Shown here: positions 22,290 through 34,703 of the stretch, one piece after another
Position numbering within the stretch: the first letter of the stretch is position 1
Layout: every line of letters starts with the position of its first letter
Source: Antilocapra americana
Taxonomy: Eukaryota > Chordata > Mammalia > Artiodactyla > Antilocapridae
Length of the DNA: 64,000 nt
Direction of reading: 5' to 3'
Assembly: GCA_007570785.1 (NCBI GenBank)
Contig: ML664161.1
Location: 7,103,191-7,167,190 of the forward strand
Position numbers and translations under genes: made by a program
Notes under the pieces: generated by a model
The model's database searches: none
Seen by the model: only the letters and a program-made list of their open reading frames with translations
Told to the model about the DNA's origin: nothing

Positions 22290-22675
22290 TAAAAAAAATT
22301 AGTTGGCTGCTGTGCTGGGTTCTAGCTGTGGCATGCAGGATCTCAGATCTTTATCACAGCATGTGGGATCTTTTTTAGTTGCAGTATGTGGGATCTAGTT
22401 CTTCGCAGTATGGGCCACCAAGACCTGGGTTTGATCCTTGAGTTGGGAAGATCCCCTGGAGAAGGGAATGGCTACCCACTCCAGTATTCTTGCCTGGAGA
22501 ATCCCATGGGCAGAGGAGCCTGGTGGGCTACAGTCTATGGGGTCGCCAAGAGTTGGACGTGACTGGGTGACTTCCACTTCATTTGTGGGATCTAGTTTCC
22601 TGACTAGGGGTCAAACCTGGGCTCCCTGCATTGGGAGTACAGAGTCTTAACTACTGGAACAGCAGGGAAGTCCTG
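22290..22675 (-). mobile_element. CHR-type SINE interrupted by a Bov-tA
   Basis: Minus CHR element in two parts: 22290-22400 (GGCTGCTGTGCTGGGTTCTA ... GTGGGATCTAGTT) and 22584-22675 (CTGACTAGGGGTCAAACC ... CAGCAGGGAAGTCCTG). A plus-strand Bov-tA is nested between them. Confidence 0.87.
22401..22583 (+). mobile_element. Bov-tA SINE nested in a CHR SINE
   Basis: 5'-truncated plus element (GACCTGGGTTTGATCCTTGA ... GTTGGACGTGACTGGGTGAC), flanked by the 14-base duplication TGTGGGATCTAGTT at 22387-22400 and 22584-22597. Insertion order is therefore CHR first, Bov-tA second. Confidence 0.88.
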
Positions 22676-24244
22676 AGAGTTCCTCTTTTTAAATTCCTGC
22701 TAATGTATGAAAAAGGAGTAAATAAGTGCAGCCCCTAAGGAAACAATGGATCAAGGCAAACTCATCAGCAGTTAATAAAACCAATTACCGAAAACTGATG
22801 GGGATCTTTGTAATGCAGTGGCTGTAATTGCTGAGTATGAGAATGTGTGCCAGGGTCAGTGACAGGGAGTGGTGGGGCCTTGGTAAATTCTATCTGAAGT
22901 CGTTTAAATTCAATGCCAGAGAGAGAAAGAGAGAATGAGAGTATGAACCAACACTAGAGACCAAAGAGCATATGCCTAGGCTATATCCTTTAGCCAAACT
23001 AGTGACCCCCACTGCAGACCTGAATCGATACTTGAGCCATATCTCAACTTTTTCCCAGAGGTATTAATTCAACTTTTGGCCATTTCCACCTCTTGGACAG
23101 TCAGCAGAGAATTCTAGCATCTAGTCAGAATGGTTTAAAGAATACTATGCTTAATAAGCAGACAAAGCAAGAATAGGTAGGAAATGCCCTACCGGGAAAC
23201 AGGCAGTCCCTTGTGGAGTCTGTCTGTGTTGATTTAATGATAAAGAATCTGTACACCAAGGGTGTCAGCTAGACCGGAAATTCCTTCTGGTGGAGAGTCA
23301 GAAGTGCCCCAGTTGGACTGATAGGCTGTGGCCACATTGATTGGCTCCAAAGGGCATCCTTATACACATACAGGCAAAGGGCATATCTAAACTTTGCAGT
23401 CACTGGAGACTTTCCTGGCCTCTGAAAGGGAGTGGAAGGAAGCAGGTCAAGGGCCTAACAAAGTGGCAGAAAACCTGCCTCTTCTTTCCTCCCTGTGATC
23501 AATTGATTTTTATTCAATTTAAAGATAATTCTGATACTTCCTAAATACTAGAGAAATGTCAAAAGTTGGTAGAAATTACTTATTTTTTAAAAATGGAATT
23601 TTTGCTCTGTTTCAGGATCTTGCCAAAAGGATTATTAATTTGTTTGGTGGGTTAGCAGAAAGACTGATTCTATCAACTTCTGCACAGTCAAGAACAAACA
23701 CGTCTTGAGACTATGATGTAAAGAACCATACCAACCCCTGGGGTAAGACAGACATAAGATGCAGTTCCTGCCCTGTCAGATCTTAAAATATAGATGAAAA
23801 TCTGAGATTGTAAAATAACACTGTGAGACATAATGTGGTGAATATAAATGACTGTGAAATTAGGAAAGGCAGAGATGGACAGACAAAGCTTCACAAAAGA
23901 CCCAGGAATTGACTCTAGCTTTGAAGGGTGGTCTGAATTTCAGTAGGCATTAAAGGGAGAGAAAGCTTTATTCCCACCTAATTCTTCCATGGTATACTAG
24001 ATGTTGTCAGGGTGTGAATGTCTTCATGCCCTCTGAAGAAACTGCCTTGCCCAAGGCTCTTCTAGGCAGCCACGTTTCAATGCCCGCGACCCCCATTCCA
24101 GCAGGTTAGGCAAGAGGTGGTTTCCTGTCTCTCCCTGTGCAGTCTGACTAGTACAGCCTGGCTTAGATAGATGTTCTGAGCCCACGAAAGTCTTCTTTTT
24201 GCTGATTTAAATGTAGGAACATAAAAGAGCTCAAGTTAAACAAT
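22676..24244. other. Intergenic, nothing recognised
   Basis: No recognised gene, RNA or named repeat. There is a purine-rich GAGA stretch around 22919-22945. Confidence 0.4.
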
Positions 24245-24439
24245 TCCATGTGTGCTCAGTCGTGTCTGACTCTGCGACCCCATGGACTATAGCCTGCTAG
24301 GCTCCTTTGTCCATGGAATTTTGCATGCAACAATACGGAAGTGGGTTGCCATTCCTGACCCAGGGATGGAACTTGCTTCTCTTGTGTCTCCTGCATTGGC
24401 AGGAGGATTCTTTACCACTAGAACCACCTAGGAAGCCCA
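24245..24439 (-). mobile_element. Bov-tA SINE
   Basis: Minus-oriented: GTGCTCAGTCGTGTCTGACT, CATGGACTATAGCCTGCTAG, ACCACCTAGGAAGCCC. Short internal deletions. Confidence 0.88.
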
Positions 24440-25290
24440 AAAGGATGCCACATGTAAGTCAAAGTTATGAAGGAAAGAGGGTGTTGCCAGGTTACCTTGG
24501 AGCACGAGGGCTTTCTGGTTCCAGTAACAGGCCTTCTAATCCTCCACCTCTAAGTGACTTGAAGTAAATGCAATGGGTAACTGTTCCTTAATAAAATTAT
24601 CTGATTAAATTCTATGGACAAGATGAATGGAAATAGTAACAAAGATTTTTTCTCTCTTAGCTCTGAGACTGTCTTGGTACAAATGCCTTGAAAGTCATTT
24701 TAGTAACTATAAGGTGGACATTGGCCTTACATTTGCATGTGAGAGGATTTGACAAATGGTGTAATTTAGTCAGAACTTCCGGTTTCTCTCTGTTTCACCT
24801 CCAACTTCTTTCCCACCTGCCTTTATTTCCTGTCTCATGGATGAAATGAGAGCAATGAGAAATTAGGTGGGAAATAAAATCAAACCAAGTGAACACACAA
24901 CTGTGTCTGGATGTAGCCGACAAATTTGCTTCTGAGCGTCAAAGTACCTGAAGGGAAACCTGGTTAATAACAACCTTTTTAGTATTTGTGATAGAAGCAA
25001 AACAGTTGAAGCTCAACAGAAATTTCTCTCATGGGTCCTCATAAAGGGAATACCATTCTCAACTAGCAGATGACAGGTGGCTCTTACAAAAATCCTGCTA
25101 AGGAGGGGAATCTCTCCTTGTTTCAAGTATGAAGTCTTTGAGTGGTTGATTTGATCCAAGGTGGGAAAAACATCTAAGGGGGAGGAGACATAACATGCCT
25201 AAGAAGAGTGAACAGCTTTCCAGTCCTCAAGGCAATCTTTGATGAACAGCATTCCTCACAACTGTATTTTGATAAGAATTTAAGAGCAGA
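24440..25290. other. Intergenic, nothing recognised
   Basis: No recognised gene or named repeat. Confidence 0.4.
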
Positions 25291-25493
25291 GGACTTCCCT
25301 ATAGCTCAAAGGGTAAAGAATCTGCCTGCAATGAAGGAGATCAGGGTTCAATCCTTGGGTAGGGAAGATCCTCTGGAGAAGGGAACGGCAATCCACGCCA
25401 GTATTCTTGCCTGGAGAATCCCAGGGACAGAGAAGCCTGGCGGGCTACGGCCCATGGGGTCACAAAGAGTCAGATGCGTCTGAGCGACTAACA
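25291..25493 (+). mobile_element. Bov-tA SINE
   Basis: Plus-oriented: GACTTCCCTATAGCTCAAAG ... CAGATGCGTCTGAGCGACTA. Confidence 0.9.
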
Positions 25494-25517
25494 TATATAA
25501 CATAAAAAAGTGCAGAG

Positions 25518-25862
25518 AGGGACTTCCTTAGTGGCGCAGAGATAGAATCTGCTCATCAATGCAGAGGACACGAGTTCAACCCCTGGTCCAGGAAGATCCT
25601 ACATGCCCGGGGCAACTAAGCCTGTGCACCACAACTACTTAGACCCACGCTAGAGCTTGCTAGCAGTAACGACTGAGCCCGCATGCTGCAACTACTGAAG
25701 CCTGAGAGCCTAGGACCTGGGCTCTGCAACAAGAGAAGCCACCTTAGTGAGAAGCCTGTGCACTGTGACGAAGAGTAGTTCCTGCTCTCAGCAAACAGAG
25801 AAAAGCCCACACAAAGCAACAAAGACCTAACACAGTAAAAAATTTAAAAAAAAAAATTAAGA
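25518..25862 (+). mobile_element. Full-length CHR-type SINE
   Basis: The most complete CHR element in the window. It has a tRNA-Glu-like head (GGGACTTCCTTAGTGGCGCA, with the B-box-like GAGTTCAACCCC), a body with TGCACCACAACTACTTAGAC and GAAGCCTGTGCACTGTGACG, and an A-rich tail ending at 25862. Confidence 0.88.
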
Positions 25863-26977
25863 AAAAGGAGAGGGGGCAGAGAGACTGTATCCTGTAGGAT
25901 AGAAATTGTATACAGCTGACAACAGCAGATGTGACATTTCTGACTTGGGAGAGGGGAAATCAGAAGATCTTCCAGTTTAGGTGAAGTTCTCAGCTGAATG
26001 TCTGAGCAGATGTGGGGTGTTGATGACATCATAGAGGCCTGTTGGAGACTGGACTCACTTCCTTTTGGGCTGACCGTGGACTCTTCGGTGTACACTTTGT
26101 GGAAGGCCTTAGGAGCCTGCAGCAGTGTGGATAATTGTTTACAGCTAAGTAATTTGGCATTTCTTGGCAAGTTGTTCTCCATTTTCTTACAATTATGCTA
26201 ATACAATGTTTATTTTGTCTATTTTTAAATGTGTAAAACATACTGAATGCCTGGCCCTTGTCCATCCAGGAGAAAGCAACGGAAGCACAGGAGGAAAATA
26301 TTATGCAGAGCTTTTTTTCAACAAACTTATTTATTTAAAAATCAACAAAGTGGCTAATGCAACTTTAGGGTAGTAATTTCACATTTATATTACCCTTTAA
26401 TGAGCCCATGTGGTTTCTTTAAAATCTATACTACCTGTGTAAAGAAAACCTATTCATTAGAAGCCCAGTCTCTGATTTCAGTAACAGAGAAAATATTCAT
26501 ATCCCACAGAGACCAATTCTAGTGAGCTTTAAAATTCAAGATATTTAACTTTATGAATATAAGACTTTATTATCAACACTTATCTCCCATGCTGTCAGCA
26601 GAAAGAATATGTTGACCACCTATTGTAACTAGTTTAACTGGTAAATGATTGAGACATTGATGGATAAAACAACAGAGTTATTAATATTTTTCCTAGGAAA
26701 ATAACTTTCATGCTTATATTAGGCATATTTGCAAATAACCATCTTATTGTCTGAGGTTTTAGTATATAACTTCATAATTAGTTTATAAATAAAAATGTAT
26801 ATGTCAATTCCAATTGGCTAAGTCTTTATTTTTATCTTAAATCATACAAGGAGAAAGTTTAATTGGCCTAATTATCTTCAACTTCTCTGACTGGGCTTTT
26901 TGGGTCAGGCTAAGACTAAGTTGTTGACCAGTCTACAGTTTGGATCCCACTCCTGATCCACTCAGTAATCATCCTTA
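25863..26977. other. Intergenic, nothing recognised
   Basis: AT-rich; no gene or repeat family recognised. Confidence 0.4.
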
Positions 26978-27113
26978 ATTTTTTTGTTTTTGGCTGCGCC
27001 ACTAGGCATGTGGGATCCCAGTTTCCTAGTTCCCCAGCCAGAGGTCAAACCAGTACCTCCTGCAGTGGATGCACAGAGTCTAAACCACTGGACCACCCTC
27101 CTCGAAGTCCCAG
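26978..27113 (-). mobile_element. CHR-type SINE
   Basis: Minus-oriented: TTTTTGGCTGCGCCACTAGG, CCCCAGCCAGAGGTCAAACC, AACCACTGGACCACC. Confidence 0.85.
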
Positions 27114-28326
27114 TGATCATCCATCCTTTGTTCAAAGAAAAGTCCAGGACCACAGTAAGGGAGTGTGAGCAGGGTGGTTTCTGTCATAAGAGGATGGAGG
27201 AGTTACATGCATCATGATTGATGTATTTCATATTAGAACGGTCCAATCTTTCTGTATTATTAACAACATTGATACACAACCTTGTTATACACTTGTCCAT
27301 GTTTTGCACGTGTCCATTAACTTAGTTAGGATGAATTTCCAGAAGAGTAACTGTTGAGTCAAAGCGTATAAAATTTTTTAATTTTGCTACCTATCTGGTC
27401 TCATTTTGACCATTGTATTTCTCCTGGTCTCTTAATATTTCAATTGTTGAATACTGAGAATATAATACTCCCTCTCTTCATGTGTGTAAACATTTGAGAA
27501 ATAAAAGTTTCACTTCTCTAATTAACTCACAAATATGGTTGAGTCTTATAACCTTTTGCTTTTCCTTTTTTTTTCTATGAAACTATTTTTGAAAGAATTT
27601 TAATATTATTTTAGGAAATATTCCTATTTCTAGAATTTTTTTTTTTTTTTACTTCAGGCAAAGTTAAGACAACTTGACTGCTGCTAGAGAGACTACAATC
27701 CAAGAAAGAAGGAAAGATAAAATTCCAGGTGCTCTTTTTCACTTAATTTGGCAAATTTTGTAAAAGAATAATTTAAAAAAAGAAACCCCAAACTGGTCTC
27801 AGCATGGTGGAACAGCTGACAAAGTCTGAAAAGCTGAGCCTGGCTCCTCTCTCAGGGAAGACTCTGCCCTGCCTGCCCAAGTGGCTGGTCCGAGGCATCC
27901 TATTTCTGTGAGCAGCCCTGGTCACAGTTCAGGGAGGAGAATCCTTCCTTGGGCTTTTCTTTATACTTCTCGAGGTGTAGAACTTCTCTGACTGAGAGGG
28001 CAGAGGAGCACCTGGGCATTTATGCAAAGTAGAGACTTCTGTGCTCCAGTCTCTGAGCTAGTCTAACTACGGAGTGGAGTTTCGGGGCCCAGGTGCTTGA
28101 TAAACCACACTTTGAAAAAAATTGCTTCAGGGACTTAATGGGTACTTTTTAGAGTGAGAGGAAATGAAAATTAAAAGTTTTTTATTTAAAAAGAGTTTGT
28201 TCTATTTTAAAAAATTATTAGGCTACTCTTTGTTTTAGTAAGTCAGTTCTGGGTCTTATCACACAATTTTCTTAAAGAGTATTGAACTTTGTCTCTCCAG
28301 TACTTTGTAAACAAGAATGGGCATTG
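27114..28326. other. Intergenic, nothing certain
   Basis: Possible very old LINE fragment around 27230-27380, but not convincing. The remainder is unassigned; T runs near 27566 and 27638. Confidence 0.35.
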
Positions 28327-28524
28327 TGCTAAGTCACTTCACTTTTGTCTGACTCTTTGTGACCCTGTGGACTGTAGCCCAGCTGGGTCCTCTGTCCATG
28401 GGATTCTCCAGGCTAGAATGCTGGAGTGAATTGCCATGCCCTGCTCCAGGAGATTTCCAGTCCCCAGGATTGATCCTGCATTGACAGATGGGTTCTTTAC
28501 CACTGGCACCACCTGGGAAGCCCA
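28327..28524 (-). mobile_element. Bov-tA SINE
   Basis: Minus-oriented: TGCTAAGTCACTTCACTTTT, GTCTGACTCTTTGTGACCC ... CACCACCTGGGAAGCCC. Confidence 0.9.
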
Positions 28525-29482
28525 AGAATGCAGTTGGCCCTTGCTTTTTCCTATTATCCATCCCATTTAATTGAATCCTCTGTCTCATATTCTTCCATTC
28601 CTGAATCCTCTGGTTCTCCCTCTGGACCATGCCAGAATCCACTGAGGAGCTCTACAGTTTCTCCCGATCCTACTTTAGGAATTAGTATTTCGAAAGACTA
28701 GTTGCTGTAACAGGTCAAGGAGTATGTGGGGAGGTCATTTGGCTGTCTGCCAGGAAAGGACCCGGCTGATGTTATCTGGGCTAATTAGAGCCTGGCTCTT
28801 TGCCTTGAAGGTTCAGATATTTGATTTTGTCAACAAACAAGACTGGATTTCGTCTGTGAGCAGGCAGGTTCACTTTAACCAAAGTCACAGCAGGTGGCAC
28901 ACACAACCAGCCTGCCACATATTTGTTTACAGTTAGAAAGGAACTGGAATATTTGCACTCCAGTGCTTTGAGAAGTCCAATCACAATCAGAATTTGCTTC
29001 CTGGGTAAGAAATCAGAACAAAAGAGGTTCAATACATAATTAGCTTTCTGGGTACCTTAAGGCTGGTGCATTCATTGCTACAACTGAAATAGCCTTGCTA
29101 ATCTTGCTGCCTGGAGAGCTTATGGAGGGATACATTTATTTTGTAGATTTGTTCATGCTATCAGTTGTTTTACTCTGACCAGAGAACTATCCTTTTTCTT
29201 CAAAATGACTTTACCTGTCTCTGCTTCCCTCCTTCTTCCCTTTGTTCCTTTCTCTCTTTTTGTATATATTTACAGGTAATTTTTATTATCCTTTTCCCAA
29301 GTTACAGCTTAGAGTAGGATGTAAGTGATGCAGTTTACAATTACTGGGTCAGGTGCTTCATAGTTGTGTCCTAATGTTTCTGCACTGCTCCCAGTGTCCT
29401 CTTGATTCTCATCTTGACACTGCAAACAGACTTTAATATTTGTATCTTGTTACAGAAGAAAACCTACTTTCTATAATTAGAG
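28525..29482. other. Intergenic, nothing recognised
   Basis: No recognised gene or named repeat. Confidence 0.4.
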
Positions 29483-29800
29483 AGCTGTGTTGTTCAATAT
29501 GGTAGCCACTAGCCACATGTGGTGGCTATTTAGATATATTTTAAAAATTTGGGGAATTCGCTGGTAGTTCAGTGGTTAGGACTCTGAGCTTTCACTGCCA
29601 AGGGCACAGGTTCAATCCCTGTTCAGGAAACTAAGATCTTGCAAGCCACATGGCACAGCCAAAAAAAAAAAAAAAAATCAGTTTATTTGTTGCACCAGAC
29701 ACATTTCAAGTGCTCAAGGTTTAGGTAGGGATTCCCTACAGGACATCATAGATATAGAACATATCCATCATTGCAGGAAGTTCTTATTCAACATTACTGG
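29483..29800 (+). mobile_element. MER20-like DNA transposon split by a SINE
   Basis: AGAGCTGTGTTGTTCAATAT and GGTAGCCACTAGCCACATGT before the SINE, then ACATTTCAAGTGCTCAAGG and AGATATAGAACATATCCATC after it, follow the MER20 (hAT-Charlie) consensus. Orientation is arbitrary because the element is largely palindromic. Confidence 0.75.
29552..29678 (+). mobile_element. CHR-type SINE inside MER20
   Basis: Plus-oriented short element: GGGGAATTCGCTGGTAGTTC, CAGGTTCAATCCCTG, ending in an A run of 16 or more. Confidence 0.85.
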
Positions 29801-29989
29801 TCCACAGACTCCTACATTTAAGTGAGACGATCCTTAAATATCTCATATGCCAAAGACATAAAAAATAAAATGGGGTGTTTTAATTGTTTGTTTGGTTTGG
29901 TTTGGTTGAGGACTCAGTTGCTAATGAGATTTGGCAGTTTATAACTAAGCCCAGTGATACAGAAAATTGAAGTGTGTGTGTCTTTCTGC
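29801..29989. other. Intergenic, nothing recognised
   Basis: Includes a small TTTGG repeat (TTTGGTTTGGTTTGGTTG) near 29889. Confidence 0.4.
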
Positions 29990-30480
29990 CACTACCGCAA
30001 CCTCCCACTTCTTCAGACTCCCTGGTGCAAAGTAACAGAAAGCTACTCTAACTAGCTGAGATAAAAAAGGGGATTCAGTTCAAAGTTGCAGGATCATCCA
30101 AGGACAGGAGAACAGCTCAGCCAGGAACCAAACTAGAACCTAAGACTTAGGTGTTATCAGCACTCCATCTGCTCCTCCCTTTGGACCTGCCTCATTTTGG
30201 TTTCTCTCTGTAGACCAGCTTACACTGTTTTTCTCTATGATACAGCAAGTGTGACCACCAATAGCTGCTGAGATTATATTTCCTCCACTCAATATGCCAG
30301 CTAGGCTGAGGCTAGACTCTTTCAGCGCTCATTCCAATCATCTCTGGGAAGGTGTTCATTGGTCTAGCTTGGCTCAGGTGTCTATTTCTGGTCCAGCTGG
30401 CTGTGACTGGGGGCAAGGTCAACTACAGCTACATGAAGCCTTGCTTCCATTGCCATGTGGTATAGAGGGTGAGACAGGAA
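29990..30480. repeat. Probable old mammalian interspersed repeat
   Basis: Wording such as TAGACCAGCTTACACTG and CATTGGTCTAGCTTGGCTCA with GGTCCAGCTGGCTGTGACTG resembles a widespread old repeat with a 'search/treat' of inverted CCAAT-like phrases. I cannot assign the family with confidence. An open frame starting at 30294 runs through it and is not considered a gene. Confidence 0.4.
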
Positions 30481-31822
30481 CCAGGACAAGACACAGAGCT
30501 TGGCAGCCAACCCCATGGGAGGCCACTGCAAGTCTCACTCTATTTTTTGGTGGCCCAAGACTCCCCTCTTTAGTCATTTACCTGAATGTCCCTGAGAAAA
30601 TAAAGAATGGAAACTTCACTGACTGGGGGTCAGATGCACTTAATTCTAATCCCTGCTCTGTTACTGATCAGCAAAGTGGTTTGGCATATGACCTAAACTC
30701 TGACTCAATTTCTCTCAAGAAGGGAATTTTTTGTACCTATCTCAGAGGAAAATAAGCACTGAGAGCTCTATATTCAAGCACTACCTATAAACCACACAAT
30801 ACCTCTCAACTTGCAGGTTTTGAATTATAGCTTGGCAACATCAGGGGGTTATTTATGACTTCTCTCATTTTTTTTTATTTTGGAACCCTCACCACCTCAC
30901 CTCCACCCAGCACACACACACACATTTGCAGCAAGTCAAACTTTGCTAAATTCTCTAAACACTCATGAAATTTCCAAAATTGTTGAAAAAATACTTAATA
31001 TATGTTACATTGATTTTTGAGTTTATTGAAACTTAAGCTGAACATTCAAACATTTGTGGCATCACTTTTATTTTACCCTTTCCAGTATTCCTTTTTGCCT
31101 TCTTCCTCTTACTTCCATTTCAACTGCACAGAGCCCAAGTTAAAACCTGAAGAAAAGAATTGCTATGTGACATTCAGGAAGAGGAAGTTACTAGTTTTTA
31201 AACATCTGGTTCTCATCTTATTTAAAATGGGAATTGGAATCTTGTAGACCCAATATTGATTCGGCAGTTAAGAGGAGAATGCAGTCCCAAGGAGGAAGTC
31301 TAGTCAGTGAGGGGGAAGGAACTTTGCACTGGCAGAAATAGTATCATTAAACTAATAAGGGGAGTAAAGTGTAAGGGAGGAGGATTGGTAGGAAAAAGAT
31401 AAAAGTGCTCTGAGAAAGTTAAAGAGCATCGTCATCATCATTGTGACAAGTAGAAATCAATGAAAAGCTACAGGAAAAAATGAGATGGGAAAAAAAAAGT
31501 TGCGATTCTTTTGTGAAACTGAAGAAACTTGTAGCATCTGATTTGCTGCTTAAAAATATTTCAAACAAATAACTTGATATTTCGAAAAAATATTTGTTGT
31601 TGTGGATCAAGGAAGCAGGAAGAAGAGAACCATCTAGCTTAACTAGTTTCTCTTTCTAATGGAAAAGAGCAGAAAGTATAAATGAAAACAGAAGCCTGTT
31701 GTTATGCTTGATAATTTGACGTTTTCCTCCCATACTTCATAAAAATAAAATGAACTTACGTTGAACATTTGCATTTCACTCTTTTTTGCTTCCATGTTCT
31801 TCATAATTAGTATGACAAGTTT
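30481..31822. other. Intergenic, nothing recognised
   Basis: Short CA run near 30911. No gene or named repeat recognised. Confidence 0.4.
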
Positions 31823-32008
31823 GTGAAAGTTGTTCAGTGTGTCCAATTCTTTGTAACCCTATGGACTGAAGCCCATCAGCCTCTTCTGTCCATGGAATTC
31901 TCCACGCAAGAATAATGGAGTGGGTTGCCATTCCCTTCTCAGCCACTGAACCCAGGTCTCTCGCATTTCAGGCAGATTCTTCACCATCCGAGCCTCCAGG
32001 GAGGCCTA
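31823..32008 (-). mobile_element. Bov-A SINE
   Basis: Minus-oriented: GTGAAAGTTGTTCAGTGTGT, CCATGGAATTCTCCACGCAA, CCGAGCCTCCAGGGAGGCC. Confidence 0.9.
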
Positions 32009-32486
32009 TTATTAATAGGCTGTATTAGTAGGTCACTGTCAATAGATCATCAAATGGAGACAAGAAGAAAGCATTTGCCTCAAACCATTTATCAGATCAG
32101 AGGGCAGAACTGGTCTTCAAATTTATAACCTTTAAATTCTTGGTTTATATTACTTGAGAAATCTCTAACTACTGAATTAGAAATTCTAGACCACCCAGTA
32201 CCAGTTAGTTTGCATTTGGTATCTGTGCTGCTTAATGGAAGTTGAGAATGCGTAAGGCCGCCATACCCTCCTCTGTACCGCCACTCTTATTAATCATTTG
32301 GAATTTTAGCAAGCACACAGGCACACACTCACACCATGGTCTTGTTCAGCTCTTACTGACAGCCAGCATGGTAGGAGGGGACCATGCAAAACCAATGTAA
32401 TAGCTATTTACTAACCACCACTTAAACTTACTTTTCAACAGTGATGAAGACCCTCTGTACGTGGGGATTACAATATTCATCACCAG
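32009..32486. other. Intergenic, nothing recognised
   Basis: No recognised gene or named repeat. Confidence 0.4.
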
Positions 32487-32684
32487 GCTTCCCTGGTGGC
32501 TCAGCTGGTAAAGAGTCTACCTGCAACATTTGAGACGTGGGTTCCATCCTTGGATTTCGAAGATGCCCAAGATAAGGAAATGGCAAGCCACTCCCGTATC
32601 CTTGCCTGGAGAATTTCACAGACCGAGGAGCCTGGCAGGGGGGTCACAAAAGAGTTGGACAGGACTGAGTGACTAACACTTCAT
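32487..32684 (+). mobile_element. Bov-tA SINE
   Basis: Plus-oriented: GGCTTCCCTGGTGGCTCAGC ... GGACAGGACTGAGTGACTAA, with a small deletion before the last segment. Confidence 0.92.
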
Positions 32685-33560
32685 TACCTCACCATGATTA
32701 TTTTTTTCTAGGGCCTGTATTCTCTGTGTCCATTCAATTGTGTTTCTGAGATAAAGAACCATTATCATTGGTTTCAGGGCTTTTTGTTTTATGTTATACA
32801 ATCAATTTTACTGATAATTTCTGAAAATCCTTAAGTAGGCCTGCAAAACCGTAGCTTAGTGTGTACCTTCCCACCTGCATCAGATCTATGCAACGGTACC
32901 CTGCTCAGTTTCACTTGAGTTCTAACCTGTACCTTTGAGGCCACGGCCTTGGGAATTCAAGGGAGAAGTAAATTTTAATTTGGTACATTGTGTAGTTTGA
33001 TGAAAAATGAAAAAAAAAATCCTCATAGCTTGATGAGTTCTAGTCACATGTGCCTGTCACTATTCCTCAAACCACTGTACACAAAACTACAGGCACAAAA
33101 GGTCTTTCACTCAAAAAACAGATTCCTGGGGAAAGCAAATCAAAAGAACAGGGGAGAGGATAAAATGTTTGATTTTTCAAGTCTGTTTACTGTCCAGTTG
33201 ATTCTGGTGCTTAGGCCTTCGATCGTGCTACCAAGTAATTATTTCTATCGTTGATAAAATGAGTACTGTCTATTTATTTATCATTAACTGCGGTTTGAAG
33301 TCACTTAAAAAAAAGATCTGTCATTTTGGCTTCTAAAATTGGTTTCTTCTCGCTAGACACGAGCCCAGAGCTGACCAGAGTGCTCACTCTCAAGCCTGCC
33401 CAGTGTTCCACACCAGACCTTCAGCTGGGCCTTTTGATTATTCTCGAGGTTAGAAAACCTGTCCCCCAGTCTCGCAGATGCTGTTCTCCCCCCACTGGCT
33501 CTGCACAGAACATCATTATCTTTGCTGAGCTTCTGTCTCTATGGCAATAACAGATGGGAA
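32685..33560. other. Upstream flank of the SKIL CpG region
   Basis: No repeats after 32700, which is unusual for this window. The GC content rises towards 33350. It may hold distal SKIL promoter elements, but no specific motif can be defended. Confidence 0.4.
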
Positions 33561-34226
33561 GTGCTGCGGAATTATTCATGTTCTGGAAAGAAGGCAGTCA
33601 AGGAGAAGAAGGTGGGGGGTGGGAGAGGGGGCACGACCTGGGAGCGCGGCGATGGGGGTGGGAGGAATGGAACTTGGGTGTGCAGGGAACGAGAGGCTTG
33701 TGAGCCTCGGATAGGCCCGTTGGGAGGAAAAGAGGAAAAAAAAAAAAAAAAATCTATGAGCACAGTATTCCCAGTCGGCTGGCTCCAAACGTGGATCCCA
33801 TGAGTGACCTCGAAGCAATAAAACCATTAGAAATTGGACGAAAATGCGCAAAAAGAAGAAAAAAAGGGGGCGGGTGCGGGGAGGACAAAGCCAAATCTTC
33901 TGAATTTGGTGCACTGAGATCTGGGGAACTATTTCAGTTCCTAATTTTGCGGTGGGGTGGAAAGAAGGGGTTTTTCTTGGGTGTTTCAAAATATGACGGA
34001 GCAGCTCGGCAGAGTTCAATATGCTAATCGACCACAGCAGAACACCGACCAGGAAGACGACTCCGTTCGGCTGCGAGGGTCACAGCCGAAAGCGCCTCAG
34101 TCCTCGCTCTCCTCGTCTCATCTGTTCGCCTCCCAAACAAAATCAAAATCCCAAGCCCCTCAGGAAACACTGTAGAAGCATGTAATTTCTAGCTCGCTTC
34201 TGGAACCAGAGCGAGCAGTCTGGTGA

Positions 34227-34238
34227 GGGGGGGGGGGG
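34227..34238. repeat. Run of 12 G near the assembly gap
   Basis: G homopolymer 65 bases before the gap; likely contributed to assembly failure. Confidence 0.85.
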
Positions 34239-34303
34239 AGGGAGGCTGAGAAGTAGAGACAAAAATGTTTTCTCTGTTTCGCCAGAACTTCTGCCAGCCC
34301 TGC

Positions 34304-34703
34304 NNNNNNNNNNNNNNNNNNNNNNNNNNNNNNNNNNNNNNNNNNNNNNNNNNNNNNNNNNNNNNNNNNNNNNNNNNNNNNNNNNNNNNNNNNNNNNNNN
34401 NNNNNNNNNNNNNNNNNNNNNNNNNNNNNNNNNNNNNNNNNNNNNNNNNNNNNNNNNNNNNNNNNNNNNNNNNNNNNNNNNNNNNNNNNNNNNNNNNNNN
34501 NNNNNNNNNNNNNNNNNNNNNNNNNNNNNNNNNNNNNNNNNNNNNNNNNNNNNNNNNNNNNNNNNNNNNNNNNNNNNNNNNNNNNNNNNNNNNNNNNNNN
34601 NNNNNNNNNNNNNNNNNNNNNNNNNNNNNNNNNNNNNNNNNNNNNNNNNNNNNNNNNNNNNNNNNNNNNNNNNNNNNNNNNNNNNNNNNNNNNNNNNNNN
34701 NNN
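34304..34703. other. Assembly gap, 400 N
   Basis: Exactly 400 unknown bases inside the SKIL CpG island. The round number suggests an estimated or placeholder size. Any reading frame drawn across it is meaningless. Confidence 0.97.

Noticed and set aside
25518..25600. tRNA-like A and B box sequences
   Set aside because: They belong to tRNA-derived SINE heads (CHR and Bov-tA types), not to functional tRNA genes; the cloverleaf is not preserved and SINE bodies follow.
30294..30755. 153-codon open frame on the plus strand
   Set aside because: It largely overlaps what looks like an old interspersed repeat, and the translated text shows no known protein family.
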